From contig NZ_QGGV01000004.1 of NCBI RefSeq assembly GCF_003148765.1, forward strand, positions 62,001 through 126,000: DNA of 64,000 bases. Reading direction: 5' to 3'. Within the stretch, counting starts at the first letter, position 1; each line of letters begins with the position of its first letter. Under the pieces are notes generated by a model. It did no database searches and was not told the origin of the DNA. It was given only the letters and a program-made list of their open reading frames with translations. Source of the DNA: Silicimonas algicola (lineage in GTDB: Bacteria; Pseudomonadota; Alphaproteobacteria; Rhodobacterales; Rhodobacteraceae). The position numbers were made by a program, and so were the translations under genes. This document shows, piece by piece, positions 28,485 through 43,835 of the stretch.

Positions 28485-29309
28485 TTAGAAGCCGTAGACC
28501 AGCGACACACCGAGGGTGTTGTCGGTGCTCTCGAGGCCCGGCAGCGGATCGCTGTCGTATTCCGTGCGGTACGAGAAGCGCGTGGCGAGGCGATCGGACA
28601 TCTTGAAGTTGACGCCCAGGTCGTTGGTCGCGGCGGTATTCTCGTCCGACACCAGGATGTCCGTGTCGTTGGTCAGGAACGTGGTCTCGCTGAACTTGTA
28701 ATAGAACCGCGACGACGCGATGCCTGCGACCTCGGTCGTGTCGTCGCCGAGCTGGTCCTCGATGTAGCGAGCACCCGGACCGGCCTGGATCCGCCACGTC
28801 ATCTGATCGGTGTTCACGATCCGGTAACCAGGGCCAAAGCCCAGGAAGGCGTCATACCGGTTCGACGCGAAGTCGTCGTAGCGGATCGAGCCCAGGCCGA
28901 ACATGTAGAAGCGGTCGGTGAAATACCGGTTCGCGTCGTAGGTCGCGAAGACCTCTTCCTTGTTGCGGATGCCATCGTCCTCGGAAAATTCACCCGCGAA
29001 GCCCAGCGTGTGGTTCCAGGGACCGCTGCCATAGCGGAACCGGCCGCCGAACGACAAGTCGCCGGTGTCGGTGTTGCCCGAGGTGGCCGAAAGGCCGAGC
29101 GATACGCTGCCATCCCAGCCCTGGGCGTACTGGTTGTTGCCGAAACGGTTGGCATCTTCGGCTTCGGCGAACTCGTCGCTGACGTCTTCCTGAATGTCGT
29201 CGATACGGTCGTCGAGGTCTTCGATGCCGACGATAGCGCTCTGTCCGATGGCCGGAGCGGCGGCGAGCAGCGCCATCAACGATGCGGCGATGACGGTTTT
29301 ATGGGTCAT
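28485..29309 (-). CDS. DUF481 outer-membrane beta-barrel protein
   Basis: A 274-aa exported protein: signal peptide (1-22, PAIGQ), a short acidic helical segment (DRIDDIQEDVSDEFAEAEDA), then alternating amphipathic strands of a YdiY-like DUF481 barrel (GWDGSVSLGLSATSGNTDTGD is the family hallmark) ending in a C-terminal Phe, the recognition signal for outer-membrane assembly. The function is unknown; family members are often acid- or salt-induced. It is monocistronic, with its own terminator, and a GC hairpin (29336-29353) lies in the likely 5' UTR. Confidence 0.9.
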   Translation of the reverse strand: MTHKTVIAASLMALLAAAPAIGQSAIVGIEDLDDRIDDIQEDVSDEFAEAEDANRFGNNQYAQGWDGSVSLGLSATSGNTDTGDLSFGGRFRYGSGPWNHTLGFAGEFSEDDGIRNKEEVFATYDANRYFTDRFYMFGLGSIRYDDFASNRYDAFLGFGPGYRIVNTDQMTWRIQAGPGARYIEDQLGDDTTEVAGIASSRFYYKFSETTFLTNDTDILVSDENTAATNDLGVNFKMSDRLATRFSYRTEYDSDPLPGLESTDNTLGVSLVYGF

Positions 29310-29335
29310 GGTAATCCATCCTGTCTGTCTGGTGG

Positions 29336-29353
29336 CCGTCCGAAAATGGACGG
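29336..29353 (-). other. Hairpin in the DUF481 leader
   Basis: CCGTCC and GGACGG pair around a 6-base loop about 27 bases upstream of the DUF481 start codon, inside the probable 5' UTR. It might stabilise or regulate the mRNA; no known riboswitch was recognised. Confidence 0.3.
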
Positions 29354-29484
29354 AAGCGATGTAGCCTCAACCTCAGATAGGGCGGGGTGATGCGTAAGGA
29401 AAACTCAAAACATACGACCGTGACATGATTATCACTTATGTATTTCAGGCCGGATTCCACCCAACACATGAGGCGCGTGAAAGT

Positions 29485-30378
29485 TCACATCTGACAAACA
29501 GCCATGAGAGGGGCCTGTTCCGACTCCAGTGCTTCACCTGCGCTCACAAGAGTGTGAGCCGCGACCCGCATCAGGTCGTCCGGGATTTCCTGGCGAAACA
29601 CCGCCCAGATCGGGAAACGGAAGGTCGGAGTCCCGGCGACAAGGTGCAGCGCGCCCTCGTCGATGAAGCGCTTGACGTAGCGCGCCGGCAGGTATCCCGC
29701 GAAGGCTCGGTTCATAATGAACTCCGCCGCCAGCGTTCCCAGCGACAGCGTCAGTCCGGGGTTTGTCAATTCGGGCAGGCCCACCGCATGCGCCTGCAGA
29801 AACTCCGGACCCCAGTCGACAAAGACATATCGCTCCCCGAGGAGTCCATCCTCCCGCGAGGCTCCGGCCCAGGACGCGACCATGACCAGCTCGTCGTTCA
29901 TCGCCTTGATGACGGTAAGGCCCGGCCTCTGCTGCGGCGTGTATGTCAGTGCCGCATCCGCCATGCCCTCGATCAGGAACCGCGTCAGCCGGTCCGGCCC
30001 GCCAAGCTCGGCCCGGATGCTCAACGTCGGACGAGCCGCGCGCAACGCGTCGATCCAGCGAAATCCCAGTCGGGGCCAAAGCGAGGACTCCGCCCCGATC
30101 GTCAGGCGTTCGGAAAATCCCTCGGGGATCGCGACCTGCTGCCGCGCCTCCTCCCACACCCGGATCATCGACAGCGCATAGCGCTCGAACTCGCGCCCGG
30201 CCGCGGTCATTTCGGCCCCCGCCTTCGACCGGGTGAACAACGGGCGTCCCAGCGACTCCTCAAGCCGTCGGATGCGCAGGCTTACCGCCGACTGCGTGAC
30301 CTGCAGCCGCGCGGCGGCCCGAACGAAACTGCCGGTCGCGGCGACATCCAGAAAGGTGCGAACAAGGGCGTAATCCAA
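29485..30378 (-). CDS. LysR-family transcriptional regulator
   Basis: A 297-aa LTTR: HTH at 1-60 (VRTFLDVAATGSFVRAAARL, QSAVSLRIRRLEESLGRPL) and an effector domain with PBP fold. A TTG start at 30376-30378 is used because GGAG lies about eight bases upstream and the protein then opens MDYALVRTFLDV, as LTTRs do; the nearby ATG is out of frame. It follows the chrBA genes on the same strand with a 56-base gap and may respond to a related signal, but the link is not proven. Confidence 0.9.
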   Translation of the reverse strand: MDYALVRTFLDVAATGSFVRAAARLQVTQSAVSLRIRRLEESLGRPLFTRSKAGAEMTAAGREFERYALSMIRVWEEARQQVAIPEGFSERLTIGAESSLWPRLGFRWIDALRAARPTLSIRAELGGPDRLTRFLIEGMADAALTYTPQQRPGLTVIKAMNDELVMVASWAGASREDGLLGERYVFVDWGPEFLQAHAVGLPELTNPGLTLSLGTLAAEFIMNRAFAGYLPARYVKRFIDEGALHLVAGTPTFRFPIWAVFRQEIPDDLMRVAAHTLVSAGEALESEQAPLMAVCQM

Positions 30379-30434
30379 GGTGTGTCTCCATGAGGAAAGC
30401 TCACCTCATCCCTACAACCCATGCGCAGAGGCAA

Positions 30435-31700
30435 TCAACCGCCCAACATCCCCAGACCCGCGCAGACCGCCAAAGTCAGGGGTATCCCGGCCCTGAGCTT
30501 CAACAACAGGATCGCCGCTACGCCCGTCAGAGCGACGGCGACCGGCTCGACCGTTCCGAAGTCAGGCAACCACACGCCCAAGTGATCCCAGCCGACCCGC
30601 GTCACCTCGCGGAACAGGACATGCAGCGCGAACCAGACCGAGAGGTTGAGAATGACCCCGACCACGGCAGCGGTGATCGCATCCAGCGCGCCCTTGAGCC
30701 GCCGCTGGGCTGTCAGCCACTCGACGTATGGCGCGCCTGCGAAGATCCACAGGAAGCACGGCGCGAAGGTCACCCAAAGCGTCATCGCGGCCCCCGCAAG
30801 TCCCATGACAGGGTCGATTCCGCCCCCCTCGCGCGCCGCCGCAAGGATCCCCACGAACTCGGTCACGAGGATCAGCGGACCCGGTGTCGTCTCGGCCAGC
30901 CCCAGCCCGTCGACCATCTCGGCCGCCGACAGCCAGCCCTTCGCCGCCACGGCATCCTGCGCCATGTAGGCCAGCACGGCATAGGCCCCGCCGAAGGTCA
31001 CCGTGGCGAGCGTCGAGAAGAAGACGCCGATCTCGGTCAGGATCGCAGGTCCTCCCGTAACCTCCACCAGGATCAGCGGCGCCACCCAGATCGCGCCCCA
31101 GATCGCCACCGTGCGCGCCGTCTGGCCAAGGGGAACGCCTGCCGGCCCCGCCACCTCGGCCGCACCGCCTCGCGTCGAGGCATAGCCCCACAGGCCTGCG
31201 GCAAGGATCAAAAGCGGAAACGGCAGCGCGAAGACGAACAGCGCCACGAACGACAGCGCCGCCGCCACCCAGTGCGCGCGTTCCTTCAGCCCCTTGCGGG
31301 CCACGCGCAGCAGCGCCTCCAGCACGATGACGAGCACCGCAGCCTTGATGCCCAGGAACGCCGCCTGCACCATCGGCACGGTCCCCCACGCCAGGTAGAC
31401 CCCCGATAGCGCAAGGATGACGACCGCGCCGGGAAGGACAAACAGAAGGCCCGCCGCCAGACCGCCCAATGTGCCGTGAAGGCGCCAGCCCGAATAGGTC
31501 GCAAGCTGCATCGCCTCCGGTCCCGGCAGAAGCATGCAGAAGGAGAGCGCGCTCAGGAACTGGCTCTCGCTCAGCCAGCCCTTCTCCTCGACCACTTCGC
31601 GGTGCATCAGCGCGATCTGCGCAGCAGGCCCGCCGAAGGACAGCACCCCGATCCGCGACCAGACCCGTACCGCCTCGCCGAGGCTCGGCGCGGGCGTCAT
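30435..31700 (-). CDS. chrA: Chromate transporter ChrA
   Basis: A 421-aa inner-membrane protein of the long-chain CHR family: two homologous six-helix halves, each opening with a characteristic segment (SFGGPAAQIALMHREVVEEKGWL and TFGGAYAVLAYMAQDAVAAKGWL) and each with a PGP motif (LLPGPEAMQLATY; ETTPGPLILVTEFVG). It exports chromate (and interacts with sulfate) using the proton gradient. Its start overlaps the chrB-like stop by four bases, so the pair is translationally coupled. Confidence 0.94.
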   Translation of the reverse strand: MTPAPSLGEAVRVWSRIGVLSFGGPAAQIALMHREVVEEKGWLSESQFLSALSFCMLLPGPEAMQLATYSGWRLHGTLGGLAAGLLFVLPGAVVILALSGVYLAWGTVPMVQAAFLGIKAAVLVIVLEALLRVARKGLKERAHWVAAALSFVALFVFALPFPLLILAAGLWGYASTRGGAAEVAGPAGVPLGQTARTVAIWGAIWVAPLILVEVTGGPAILTEIGVFFSTLATVTFGGAYAVLAYMAQDAVAAKGWLSAAEMVDGLGLAETTPGPLILVTEFVGILAAAREGGGIDPVMGLAGAAMTLWVTFAPCFLWIFAGAPYVEWLTAQRRLKGALDAITAAVVGVILNLSVWFALHVLFREVTRVGWDHLGVWLPDFGTVEPVAVALTGVAAILLLKLRAGIPLTLAVCAGLGMLGG

Positions 31701-32485
31701 TGCGGCCTCCCTGCCGGCCAGTCATGGCCTTCCTCGAACCCGTCCCGCGCCCAGCGGTACAGCGCGTCGTACATCCCCATGCCGGCCTCGAGCTGCGCGA
31801 TATCGTCACTATACAAGCGGGAAAGCCCCACCGACAGCGCCAGAAGCCCCGCTGCCTGAGGCGCAAGATCGTGTCGATCCGTGTCTGCCGCCCGCACCAC
31901 CAGTGCCAGCCGGTCCAACGCATTCGACCTCAGCCCGAACTCTTCCAGAAGCGTGTCGAAGGTGCAGGCCTCGCCCCGGTGGCTGTAACGCACGCCCTCG
32001 ACATCGAAGGCCTCGGCCCCGAACCGCGCGGCGACCTCGGTCACGTCCTGGGACGGCACGAACAGAAACCGCGCCTCGCGGTCGATAAAACGCCGGATCA
32101 GCCAGGGACAGGCGATGCGGTCGATCTTTGGCCGCTGCCGCGTCACCCAAAGGCTGCGCGGGGCTGGCACATCCGTGACCGTAAGCAACCCGGCCTCGGC
32201 CCAGGCGACGAACCCGCCTTCCAGGACCTCGGCGGCGACACCCTCGGCCCGAAGCTGCGCCGCGACCCCCTGCGAGATCTTGCGGCCCCGGTGACAGATC
32301 GTCACGACGCGCGTGCCCGGCGCGATGCCGATTGCTGCACGATAATCCTGACGGACAGATCCCGGCACCATCCGGGGATCGGCGGCATAGTCCTCGTCGA
32401 CGCGCAGGTCCAGAAGCACCGGAGCTTCCGGCGTTCCGATCAGACGCGACAGTTGCGTCGGCGAGATTTCCTGAAGTGACGGCAT
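31697..32485 (-). CDS. Rhodanese-ChrB fusion chromate-resistance protein
   Basis: A 262-aa fusion. Residues 1-105 are a rhodanese domain with active-site loop CHRGRK (Cys64); residues 110-262 are the ChrB C-terminal domain (SLWVTRQRPKIDRIACPWLIRRFID, the signature of the family). ChrB proteins are chromate-responsive regulators or auxiliary factors of ChrA. Here the usual ChrB N-terminal part is replaced by a potential sulfurtransferase, which could link oxyanion stress with sulfur metabolism (inference). Four-base overlap with chrA downstream. Confidence 0.9.
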   Translation of the reverse strand: MPSLQEISPTQLSRLIGTPEAPVLLDLRVDEDYAADPRMVPGSVRQDYRAAIGIAPGTRVVTICHRGRKISQGVAAQLRAEGVAAEVLEGGFVAWAEAGLLTVTDVPAPRSLWVTRQRPKIDRIACPWLIRRFIDREARFLFVPSQDVTEVAARFGAEAFDVEGVRYSHRGEACTFDTLLEEFGLRSNALDRLALVVRAADTDRHDLAPQAAGLLALSVGLSRLYSDDIAQLEAGMGMYDALYRWARDGFEEGHDWPAGRPQ

Positions 32486-32499
32486 GGCCCTCTGAACCT

Positions 32500-32518
32500 C
32501 CCTGTCCCGCCGACAGGG
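32500..32518 (-). terminator. Hairpin between the fadH-type and chrB-type genes
   Basis: CCCTGTC and GACAGGG form a 7-bp stem with a 5-base loop, about 100 bases downstream of the dienoyl-CoA-reductase stop and just upstream of the rhodanese-ChrB start on the same strand. It could be a weak terminator or a leader hairpin of chrBA. Confidence 0.35.
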
Positions 32519-32617
32519 GCGGGATGTCTAGGAAGCGAACTTGGGCCTCGGCCTCACGGGGCGTTCGCGCTCAACCCCTTGGCTCTTCTCTAGCATGGGT
32601 CGCGCGCCGGTCCACAG

Positions 32618-39229
<6,612 letters not shown>

Positions 39230-39233
<4 letters not shown>

Positions 39234-39673
39234 TGCAGGTCTCCCTCTGCGATCCCGAACTTCGCAAGTGTCTCCTTGCGGGTCAGGCGGGTACGGTCGC
39301 CGGCATAGGCAAAGCTGTCCGGCTTGTTGTCGATATAGATCTCGTTGGTGAACACGAACCCCGACGGGTCGTCGAACAGGCCAATGGGCATCTCGAGGTT
39401 CTCGGCCATCGGCCCTTCGGCCGTGACGTGGTAATACAGCGGCGAGCCGCAGCGCGAACAGAAGGCGCGCTCGGCCCAGTCCGAGCTTTGCAGCCGCCCG
39501 ATGCTGTCCGCACCCTCCCAGGTCACCGACTCGAGCGGCACCGTCACGCCCAGCAGCGCCGACCCTGTCCAGCGCCGACACATCTCGCAATGGCAGGCGC
39601 CGAAGGTCTCCGGCACCTCGGTCGCTTCAAAACGCACCGCACCGCAAAGACATCCACCTGTCCGCGCGCTCAT
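39230..39673 (-). CDS. GFA-family zinc-binding protein (b)
   Basis: A 147-aa protein of the glutathione-dependent formaldehyde-activating/centromere-type GFA family. Zinc-ligand Cys are present: CLC (Cys8, Cys10), CHCEMC (Cys27, Cys29, Cys32) and FCSRCGS. Although one founding member binds S-hydroxymethylglutathione chemistry, most members have unknown function. It sits inside the glutamate synthase operon with four-base overlaps to the upstream GFA paralogue and to gltB, so it is translated in step with them. Confidence 0.88.
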
Positions 39674-40101
39674 GCCCCACCCTCCACATGCGGTTTCCCG
39701 GCCTCGTACTCGGCCTTGGTGACGCGCTCATGATCCCCCGAAAGTTGGGCGCAGGCAAAAGCGCGGTCGGCATAGACCTCGCGCACCAAGGGCATGTCGC
39801 GCGCACCCTCGAAAATTCCTGGAACGAACTCGTATGGGCCGCCGTCGTCGCGCAGCCACAGGTGCGAACCGCAGACCGGACAGAAGGCCCGCTCGGAGAA
39901 ACTCGTAGAACGGTAGGTGCGGACCTCGCCAATGACCGTCACCGCCTCGTCGGGCGCATCGAACCCCCACTGGGGACCGCCGGTCCACCGCCGGCACATC
40001 GAACAGTGGCACGCGCTGGCGGAATGCTCATGCGCCGTCGCCGTGATCGTCACGGCGCCGCACAGGCAATGTCCTTTCAGCACTCCGGCCATTCCGTTCA
40101 T
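39670..40101 (-). CDS. GFA-family zinc-binding protein (a)
   Basis: A 143-aa GFA protein (GHCLCGAVTI, CHCSMCRRWTGG, FCPVCGSHLWL) with the same Cys pattern as its neighbour but a diverged remainder, indicating an old tandem duplication. It has no formaldehyde-dehydrogenase partner nearby. It follows gltD with a 92-base gap that contains three tandem 11-bp repeats. The start could also be the ATG three codons in (MAGVLKG). Confidence 0.87.
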   Translation of the reverse strand: MNGMAGVLKGHCLCGAVTITATAHEHSASACHCSMCRRWTGGPQWGFDAPDEAVTVIGEVRTYRSTSFSERAFCPVCGSHLWLRDDGGPYEFVPGIFEGARDMPLVREVYADRAFACAQLSGDHERVTKAEYEAGKPHVEGGA

Positions 40102-40158
40102 GTCTTCTTCATTGATCGGGTCAGCCCTGCTGACCTTGGTTCATTTCAACGCACCGAC

Positions 40159-40191
40159 GCGATACCGACGTAATACCGACGTGATACCGAA
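40159..40191. repeat. Three tandem 11-bp repeats between gltD and the GFA genes
   Basis: GCGATACCGAC, GTAATACCGAC and GTGATACCGAA lie head to tail at 40159-40169, 40170-40180 and 40181-40191, ending two bases before the gltD stop codon; GCACCGAC just before looks like a decayed fourth copy. The 11-base period matches one helical turn. Confidence 0.7.
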
Positions 40192-40193
40192 AC

Positions 40194-41627
40194 CTATTCC
40201 GCCGCCACCGCCGCCGGTTTCGCGACGTACGACAGGATCGAATCCGCCGCCTCGCGCCCGTCGCGGATCGCCCAGACCACAAGGCTCGCCCCCCGCACGA
40301 TATCGCCCACCGCGAACACGCCTTCGAGGCTTGTATGGTGCGTCCGGAAGTCGGCCTTGATGGTGCCCCAGCGGGTCACCTCCAGCTCGTCGACGCCCCA
40401 CAGCGTCGGCAGGTCCTCGGGCTCGAACCCAAGCGCCTTCACCACCAGGTCCGCGTCCTCGACATAGTCCGATCCCTCGATCAGCTCCGGCATCTGCCGT
40501 CCTGTCGCATCGGGCGCGCCAAGCCGCATCCGCTGGGTCATCACGCCCGTCACGCTGTCGCCCGCGAACCCCTTGGGCGCGGACAGCCAGACGAATTCCA
40601 CGCCCTCTTCCTCGGCATTCTGAACCTCGCGCTGCGAGCCCGGCATGTTGGCCTTGTCCCTGCGATAGAGACACTTCACGCTCACCGCACCCTGCCGGAT
40701 CGCGGTCCGCACGCAGTCCATCGCGGTGTCGCCGCCGCCCACCACGACCACGCGCTTGCCCGCTGCGTTCAACTCGCCCGTGTCGTATTCCGGCACCTCG
40801 TCGCCGAAGCTCTTCCGGTTCGAGGCCGTCAGGTAATCGATGGCCCGCACGATGCCCTTGGCCCCGCTGCCGGGTCCGCCCAGGTCGCGGCTCTTGTAGA
40901 CGCCGGTGGCGATCAGCACGGCATCATGCTTGGCGCGGATGTCGTCGAACGACAGGTCCACACCCACGTCGCAGTTCAGCACGAAGGTCACGCCGCCCTG
41001 CTCCAGCTGCTCGACGCGGCGCATGACCACGTCCTTCTCCAGCTTGAAGCCCGGAATGCCATAGGTCATCAGCCCGCCCGCGCGGTCATAGCGGTCATAG
41101 ACCGTGACCTGCACGCCCGCACGCCGCAGCCGGTCCGCCGCCGCCAGCCCGCCGGGCCCCGCGCCGATGATACCGATGCTTTCCGACCGCTCGACCTTCG
41201 GCGCGATGGGCATGACCCAGCCCTGCTCCCAGGCCGTATCGGTGATGTACTTCTCGACCGATCCGATGGTGACCGTGCCGTGGCCGGACTGCTCTATGAC
41301 GCAGTTGCCTTCGCACAGCCGGTCCTGCGGACAGATCCGCCCGCAGATCTCGGGAAAGGTGTTTGTCGACTGGCTGACGTCGTAGGCCTCGCGCAACCTT
41401 CCCTCGGCCGTCAACATCAGCCAGTCGGGAATGTTGTTGTGCAGCGGGCAATGCGTCTGGCAGTAGGGCACGCCGCACTGGCTGCAGCGGCTCGACTGCT
41501 CCTGCGCCTTCCGGTCCGCATACTCGGCATAGATCTCGTGAAAGTCCGTCCGGCGCTCGCTCGCGTCACGCTTCTGGGGCATGTCGCGTGGTACGCTGAC
41601 AAACTTGAGCATGGGATTCTCTGCCAT
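40194..41627 (-). CDS. gltD: Glutamate synthase (NADPH) small subunit
   Basis: A 477-aa flavoprotein that takes electrons from NADPH and passes them to GltB. N-terminal Fe-S cysteines (CSQCGVPYCQTHCP, CGRICPQDRLCEGNC) are followed by an FAD-binding Rossmann motif (GIIGAGPGGLAAADRL) and an NADPH motif (VVVVGGGDTAMDCVRTAI), ending with the FAD-contacting VFAVGDIVRGASLVVWAI. First gene of the glt operon; its promoter lies in the AT-richer region 41628-41840 shared with the divergent uppP gene. Confidence 0.96.
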   Translation of the reverse strand: MAENPMLKFVSVPRDMPQKRDASERRTDFHEIYAEYADRKAQEQSSRCSQCGVPYCQTHCPLHNNIPDWLMLTAEGRLREAYDVSQSTNTFPEICGRICPQDRLCEGNCVIEQSGHGTVTIGSVEKYITDTAWEQGWVMPIAPKVERSESIGIIGAGPGGLAAADRLRRAGVQVTVYDRYDRAGGLMTYGIPGFKLEKDVVMRRVEQLEQGGVTFVLNCDVGVDLSFDDIRAKHDAVLIATGVYKSRDLGGPGSGAKGIVRAIDYLTASNRKSFGDEVPEYDTGELNAAGKRVVVVGGGDTAMDCVRTAIRQGAVSVKCLYRRDKANMPGSQREVQNAEEEGVEFVWLSAPKGFAGDSVTGVMTQRMRLGAPDATGRQMPELIEGSDYVEDADLVVKALGFEPEDLPTLWGVDELEVTRWGTIKADFRTHHTSLEGVFAVGDIVRGASLVVWAIRDGREAADSILSYVAKPAAVAAE

Positions 41628-41701
41628 CGTCCATCTCCCTGTGGCACGGCCCTCTTACGTCGGTTCGAAAGTAATTAAAAGTCATATGTGCTGACCTATA
41701 T

Positions 41702-41772
41702 GCGAAAGTTTTCGCCTGTCGCGGCGCAACTTTGCACCTTTCGAAGTATAATTAGGTCCGGTATGCGACCAA
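41702..41772. promoter_or_regulatory. Divergent promoter region of gltD and uppP
   Basis: This AT-rich stretch contains GCGAAA-GT-TTTCGC (41702-41715), a 6-bp inverted repeat, a perfect TATAAT at 41747-41752 on the plus strand (no good -35) and, on the minus strand, TATACT at 41750-41745 with TTGGTC 16 bases upstream, a plausible gltD promoter. The inverted repeat may be a nitrogen- or amino-acid-responsive operator; this is conjecture. Confidence 0.4.
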
Positions 41773-41840
41773 TTCTTTCTCTTTCCTCGGAGTCACAAAG
41801 GGTTAGAGTGCGGCCTCCTTGACTCACTTCGCGGATCCCG

Positions 41841-42644
41841 ATGCCCCTCCTTCACCTCATGCTCATCGCACTCGTCCAGGGCATCACGGAATTCCTGCCC
41901 ATTTCCTCGTCCGGGCACCTGATTCTCCTCCCCTATCTCACCGGGCTCGAGGATCAGGGACAGGTCATCGACGTCGCCGTCCACGTCGGCACCTTGGGCG
42001 CTGTCGTCCTCTATTTCTGGCCCGACGTCCGCCGTGCCATCTTCGGCACGCTCCAGTTGGCCACCTTCAGAACCGACACGGAGGACGCCCGCCTCGCCCT
42101 CAACCTCGCCATCGCCACCGTTCCAGTCGTCATCGTCGGCCTGATCCTCTCGGTCACGGGCGCCGAGGACGCGATGCGCTCGGTCAAGGTCGTCGCCTGG
42201 GCCACCATCGTCTTCGGCATCGTCCTCTGGTGGTCCGATCGCAGCGGCCCGACGACGCGCGTCGCCGAAGACTGGACGATGCGCCACGCCCTCGTCATGG
42301 GTCTCTGGCAGGTCATCGCCCTGATCCCCGGCACCTCGCGCTCCGGCATCACCATCACCGGCGCGCGCTTCCTGGGCTACGAGCGTTCGGACGCGGCCCG
42401 TCTGTCGATGCTGATGTCGATCCCCACGATCCTCGCCTCGGGCGTGCTGCTCGGCGCCGAAGTCGCCGCCGACATGAACACCGCCGCCGCCCGCGACGGC
42501 GCCATCGCAGCCGCCTTCGCCTTCGTCGCCGCCCTGGGCGCGTTGCACGTCATGATGCGGCTATTGCGCAGCGTCAGCTTCACGCCCTACGTCATCTACC
42601 GTCTGGTGATGGGGGCCGTGCTGCTGGCGATCGCCTACGCCTAG
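41841..42644 (+). CDS. uppP: Undecaprenyl-diphosphate phosphatase
   Basis: A 267-aa integral membrane enzyme of the BacA/UppP family that dephosphorylates undecaprenyl pyrophosphate so the lipid carrier can be reused in peptidoglycan and polysaccharide synthesis; overexpression gives bacitracin resistance. The catalytic motifs are present: QGITEFLPISSSGH (residues 13-26) and PGTSRSG (about 161-167), with about seven to eight membrane helices. Its TAG overlaps the TAG of the convergent NDUFA9-like gene through a shared CTAG. Confidence 0.95.
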   Translation: MPLLHLMLIALVQGITEFLPISSSGHLILLPYLTGLEDQGQVIDVAVHVGTLGAVVLYFWPDVRRAIFGTLQLATFRTDTEDARLALNLAIATVPVVIVGLILSVTGAEDAMRSVKVVAWATIVFGIVLWWSDRSGPTTRVAEDWTMRHALVMGLWQVIALIPGTSRSGITITGARFLGYERSDAARLSMLMSIPTILASGVLLGAEVAADMNTAAARDGAIAAAFAFVAALGALHVMMRLLRSVSFTPYVIYRLVMGAVLLAIAYA

Positions 42645-43621
42645 TGGCGCAGGTTCCGCTTCCCGCGCGTCAGGTCGGAATACTGGCCATCGGGCCGGAA
42701 CTGCCAGAGGTAGGACGGGATGACCGCCTCGGCCGCCATCGGCGCAACGCCAAGCTCCGCGAAACCCCTGGCATTCTCGGACACCACGTTGTCGTGGCGC
42801 AACTGGATCAGCTGGTCGGACGTCACCGGAGCCTTGAACAGCCCGCCCGTCACGAAGGACAGCGCCCCCGTCACCGCCGCGATGATGCGCCCCGCCCAGA
42901 ACGGCAGGCCGACAATCAGCGCTCGCCTGCGGATCACGTCCAGCATGGTCCGGATCACCTCGCGGAAGTCCATCACGTCCGGTCCGCCAAGCTCATAAAT
43001 CCCGGGAGCCGCCTGCCCGGTGACGCCCGCCACAGCAGCTTGGGCGACGTCATCGACATAGACTGGCTGGAACTTGGTCGACGCGCCGAACAGCGGCAAG
43101 ACCGGCGACATCCGCGCCATGCCCGCGAAGCGATTGAAGAACTGGTCCTCGGGTCCGAAGGCGACCGAGGGACGCAAGATGACGGCGGTCGGAAAGGCCG
43201 CGAGGACATCCTCCTCGCCCCGGCCTTTCGACCTGGCATAGGCGCTGTCGCCCTCGGCATCGGCCCCGATGGCCGAGATATGGACGAGCCGCGCCACGCC
43301 CTCCTCGGCCGCGATCCGCGCAATCCGCTCGGCGCCCAGGTGCTGAAGCGCGTCCATCGAGTTCCGCCCCCTGGTCTCGAAGGTCCCGACGCAGTTCACC
43401 ACAGCTTCCGCACCCCGCGTCGCGGCGCGCACGCTGTCGTCGTCGCGGATATTGCAAAACACCGCCTCGACCTGTCCGACGGTGCCATAGGGCTTGACGA
43501 AATGAGCCTCGTTCGGGCGGCGGACGGCCACGCGGACGCGCCATCCCTGGCGCGCCATGCGGCGGGCGACATAGCGGCCGACGAAGCCCGAACCCCCGAA
43601 TATCGTGACAAGTCTGGCCAT
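42641..43621 (-). CDS. NDUFA9-like NAD(P)H-binding reductase
   Basis: A 326-aa atypical short-chain dehydrogenase with N-terminal Rossmann motif GGSGFVGRYVARRMA and the family-typical YARSKGRGEEDVLAAFPTAVILRPSVAFGPEDQFFNRF segment. It belongs to the complex I NDUFA9-subunit-like group, which in alphaproteobacteria is related to the mitochondrial accessory subunit. The catalytic Tyr-x-x-x-Lys is retained (YARSK). GGAGG precedes the ATG at 43619-43621; the 15 codons upstream are unsupported. No complex I genes are nearby. Confidence 0.88.
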   Translation of the reverse strand: MARLVTIFGGSGFVGRYVARRMARQGWRVRVAVRRPNEAHFVKPYGTVGQVEAVFCNIRDDDSVRAATRGAEAVVNCVGTFETRGRNSMDALQHLGAERIARIAAEEGVARLVHISAIGADAEGDSAYARSKGRGEEDVLAAFPTAVILRPSVAFGPEDQFFNRFAGMARMSPVLPLFGASTKFQPVYVDDVAQAAVAGVTGQAAPGIYELGGPDVMDFREVIRTMLDVIRRRALIVGLPFWAGRIIAAVTGALSFVTGGLFKAPVTSDQLIQLRHDNVVSENARGFAELGVAPMAAEAVIPSYLWQFRPDGQYSDLTRGKRNLRH

Positions 43622-43702
43622 CGTCTGACCCTCCGTCCGTTCCGCCCGAGGGTGTAGCCGCCGCACCCCCTCCGGGCAAGGCGCATTTCGCCGCGAATGC
43701 CG

Positions 43703-43731
43703 TTGACAGCCTTTCGAGTCATGCCTATTTC
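43703..43731 (+). promoter_or_regulatory. Promoter of tRNA-Leu
   Basis: A perfect -35 TTGACA (43703-43708) and a -10-like TATTTC (43726-43731) with a 17-base spacer lie 17 bases before the mature tRNA, as expected for a strong tRNA promoter. Confidence 0.75.
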
Positions 43732-43748
43732 ACGCGCTCACGACACCT

Positions 43749-43835
<87 letters not shown>

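Noticed and set aside
40159-40191. CRISPR array
   Set aside because: The repeats are only 11 bases, contiguous without spacers, and no cas genes are present.
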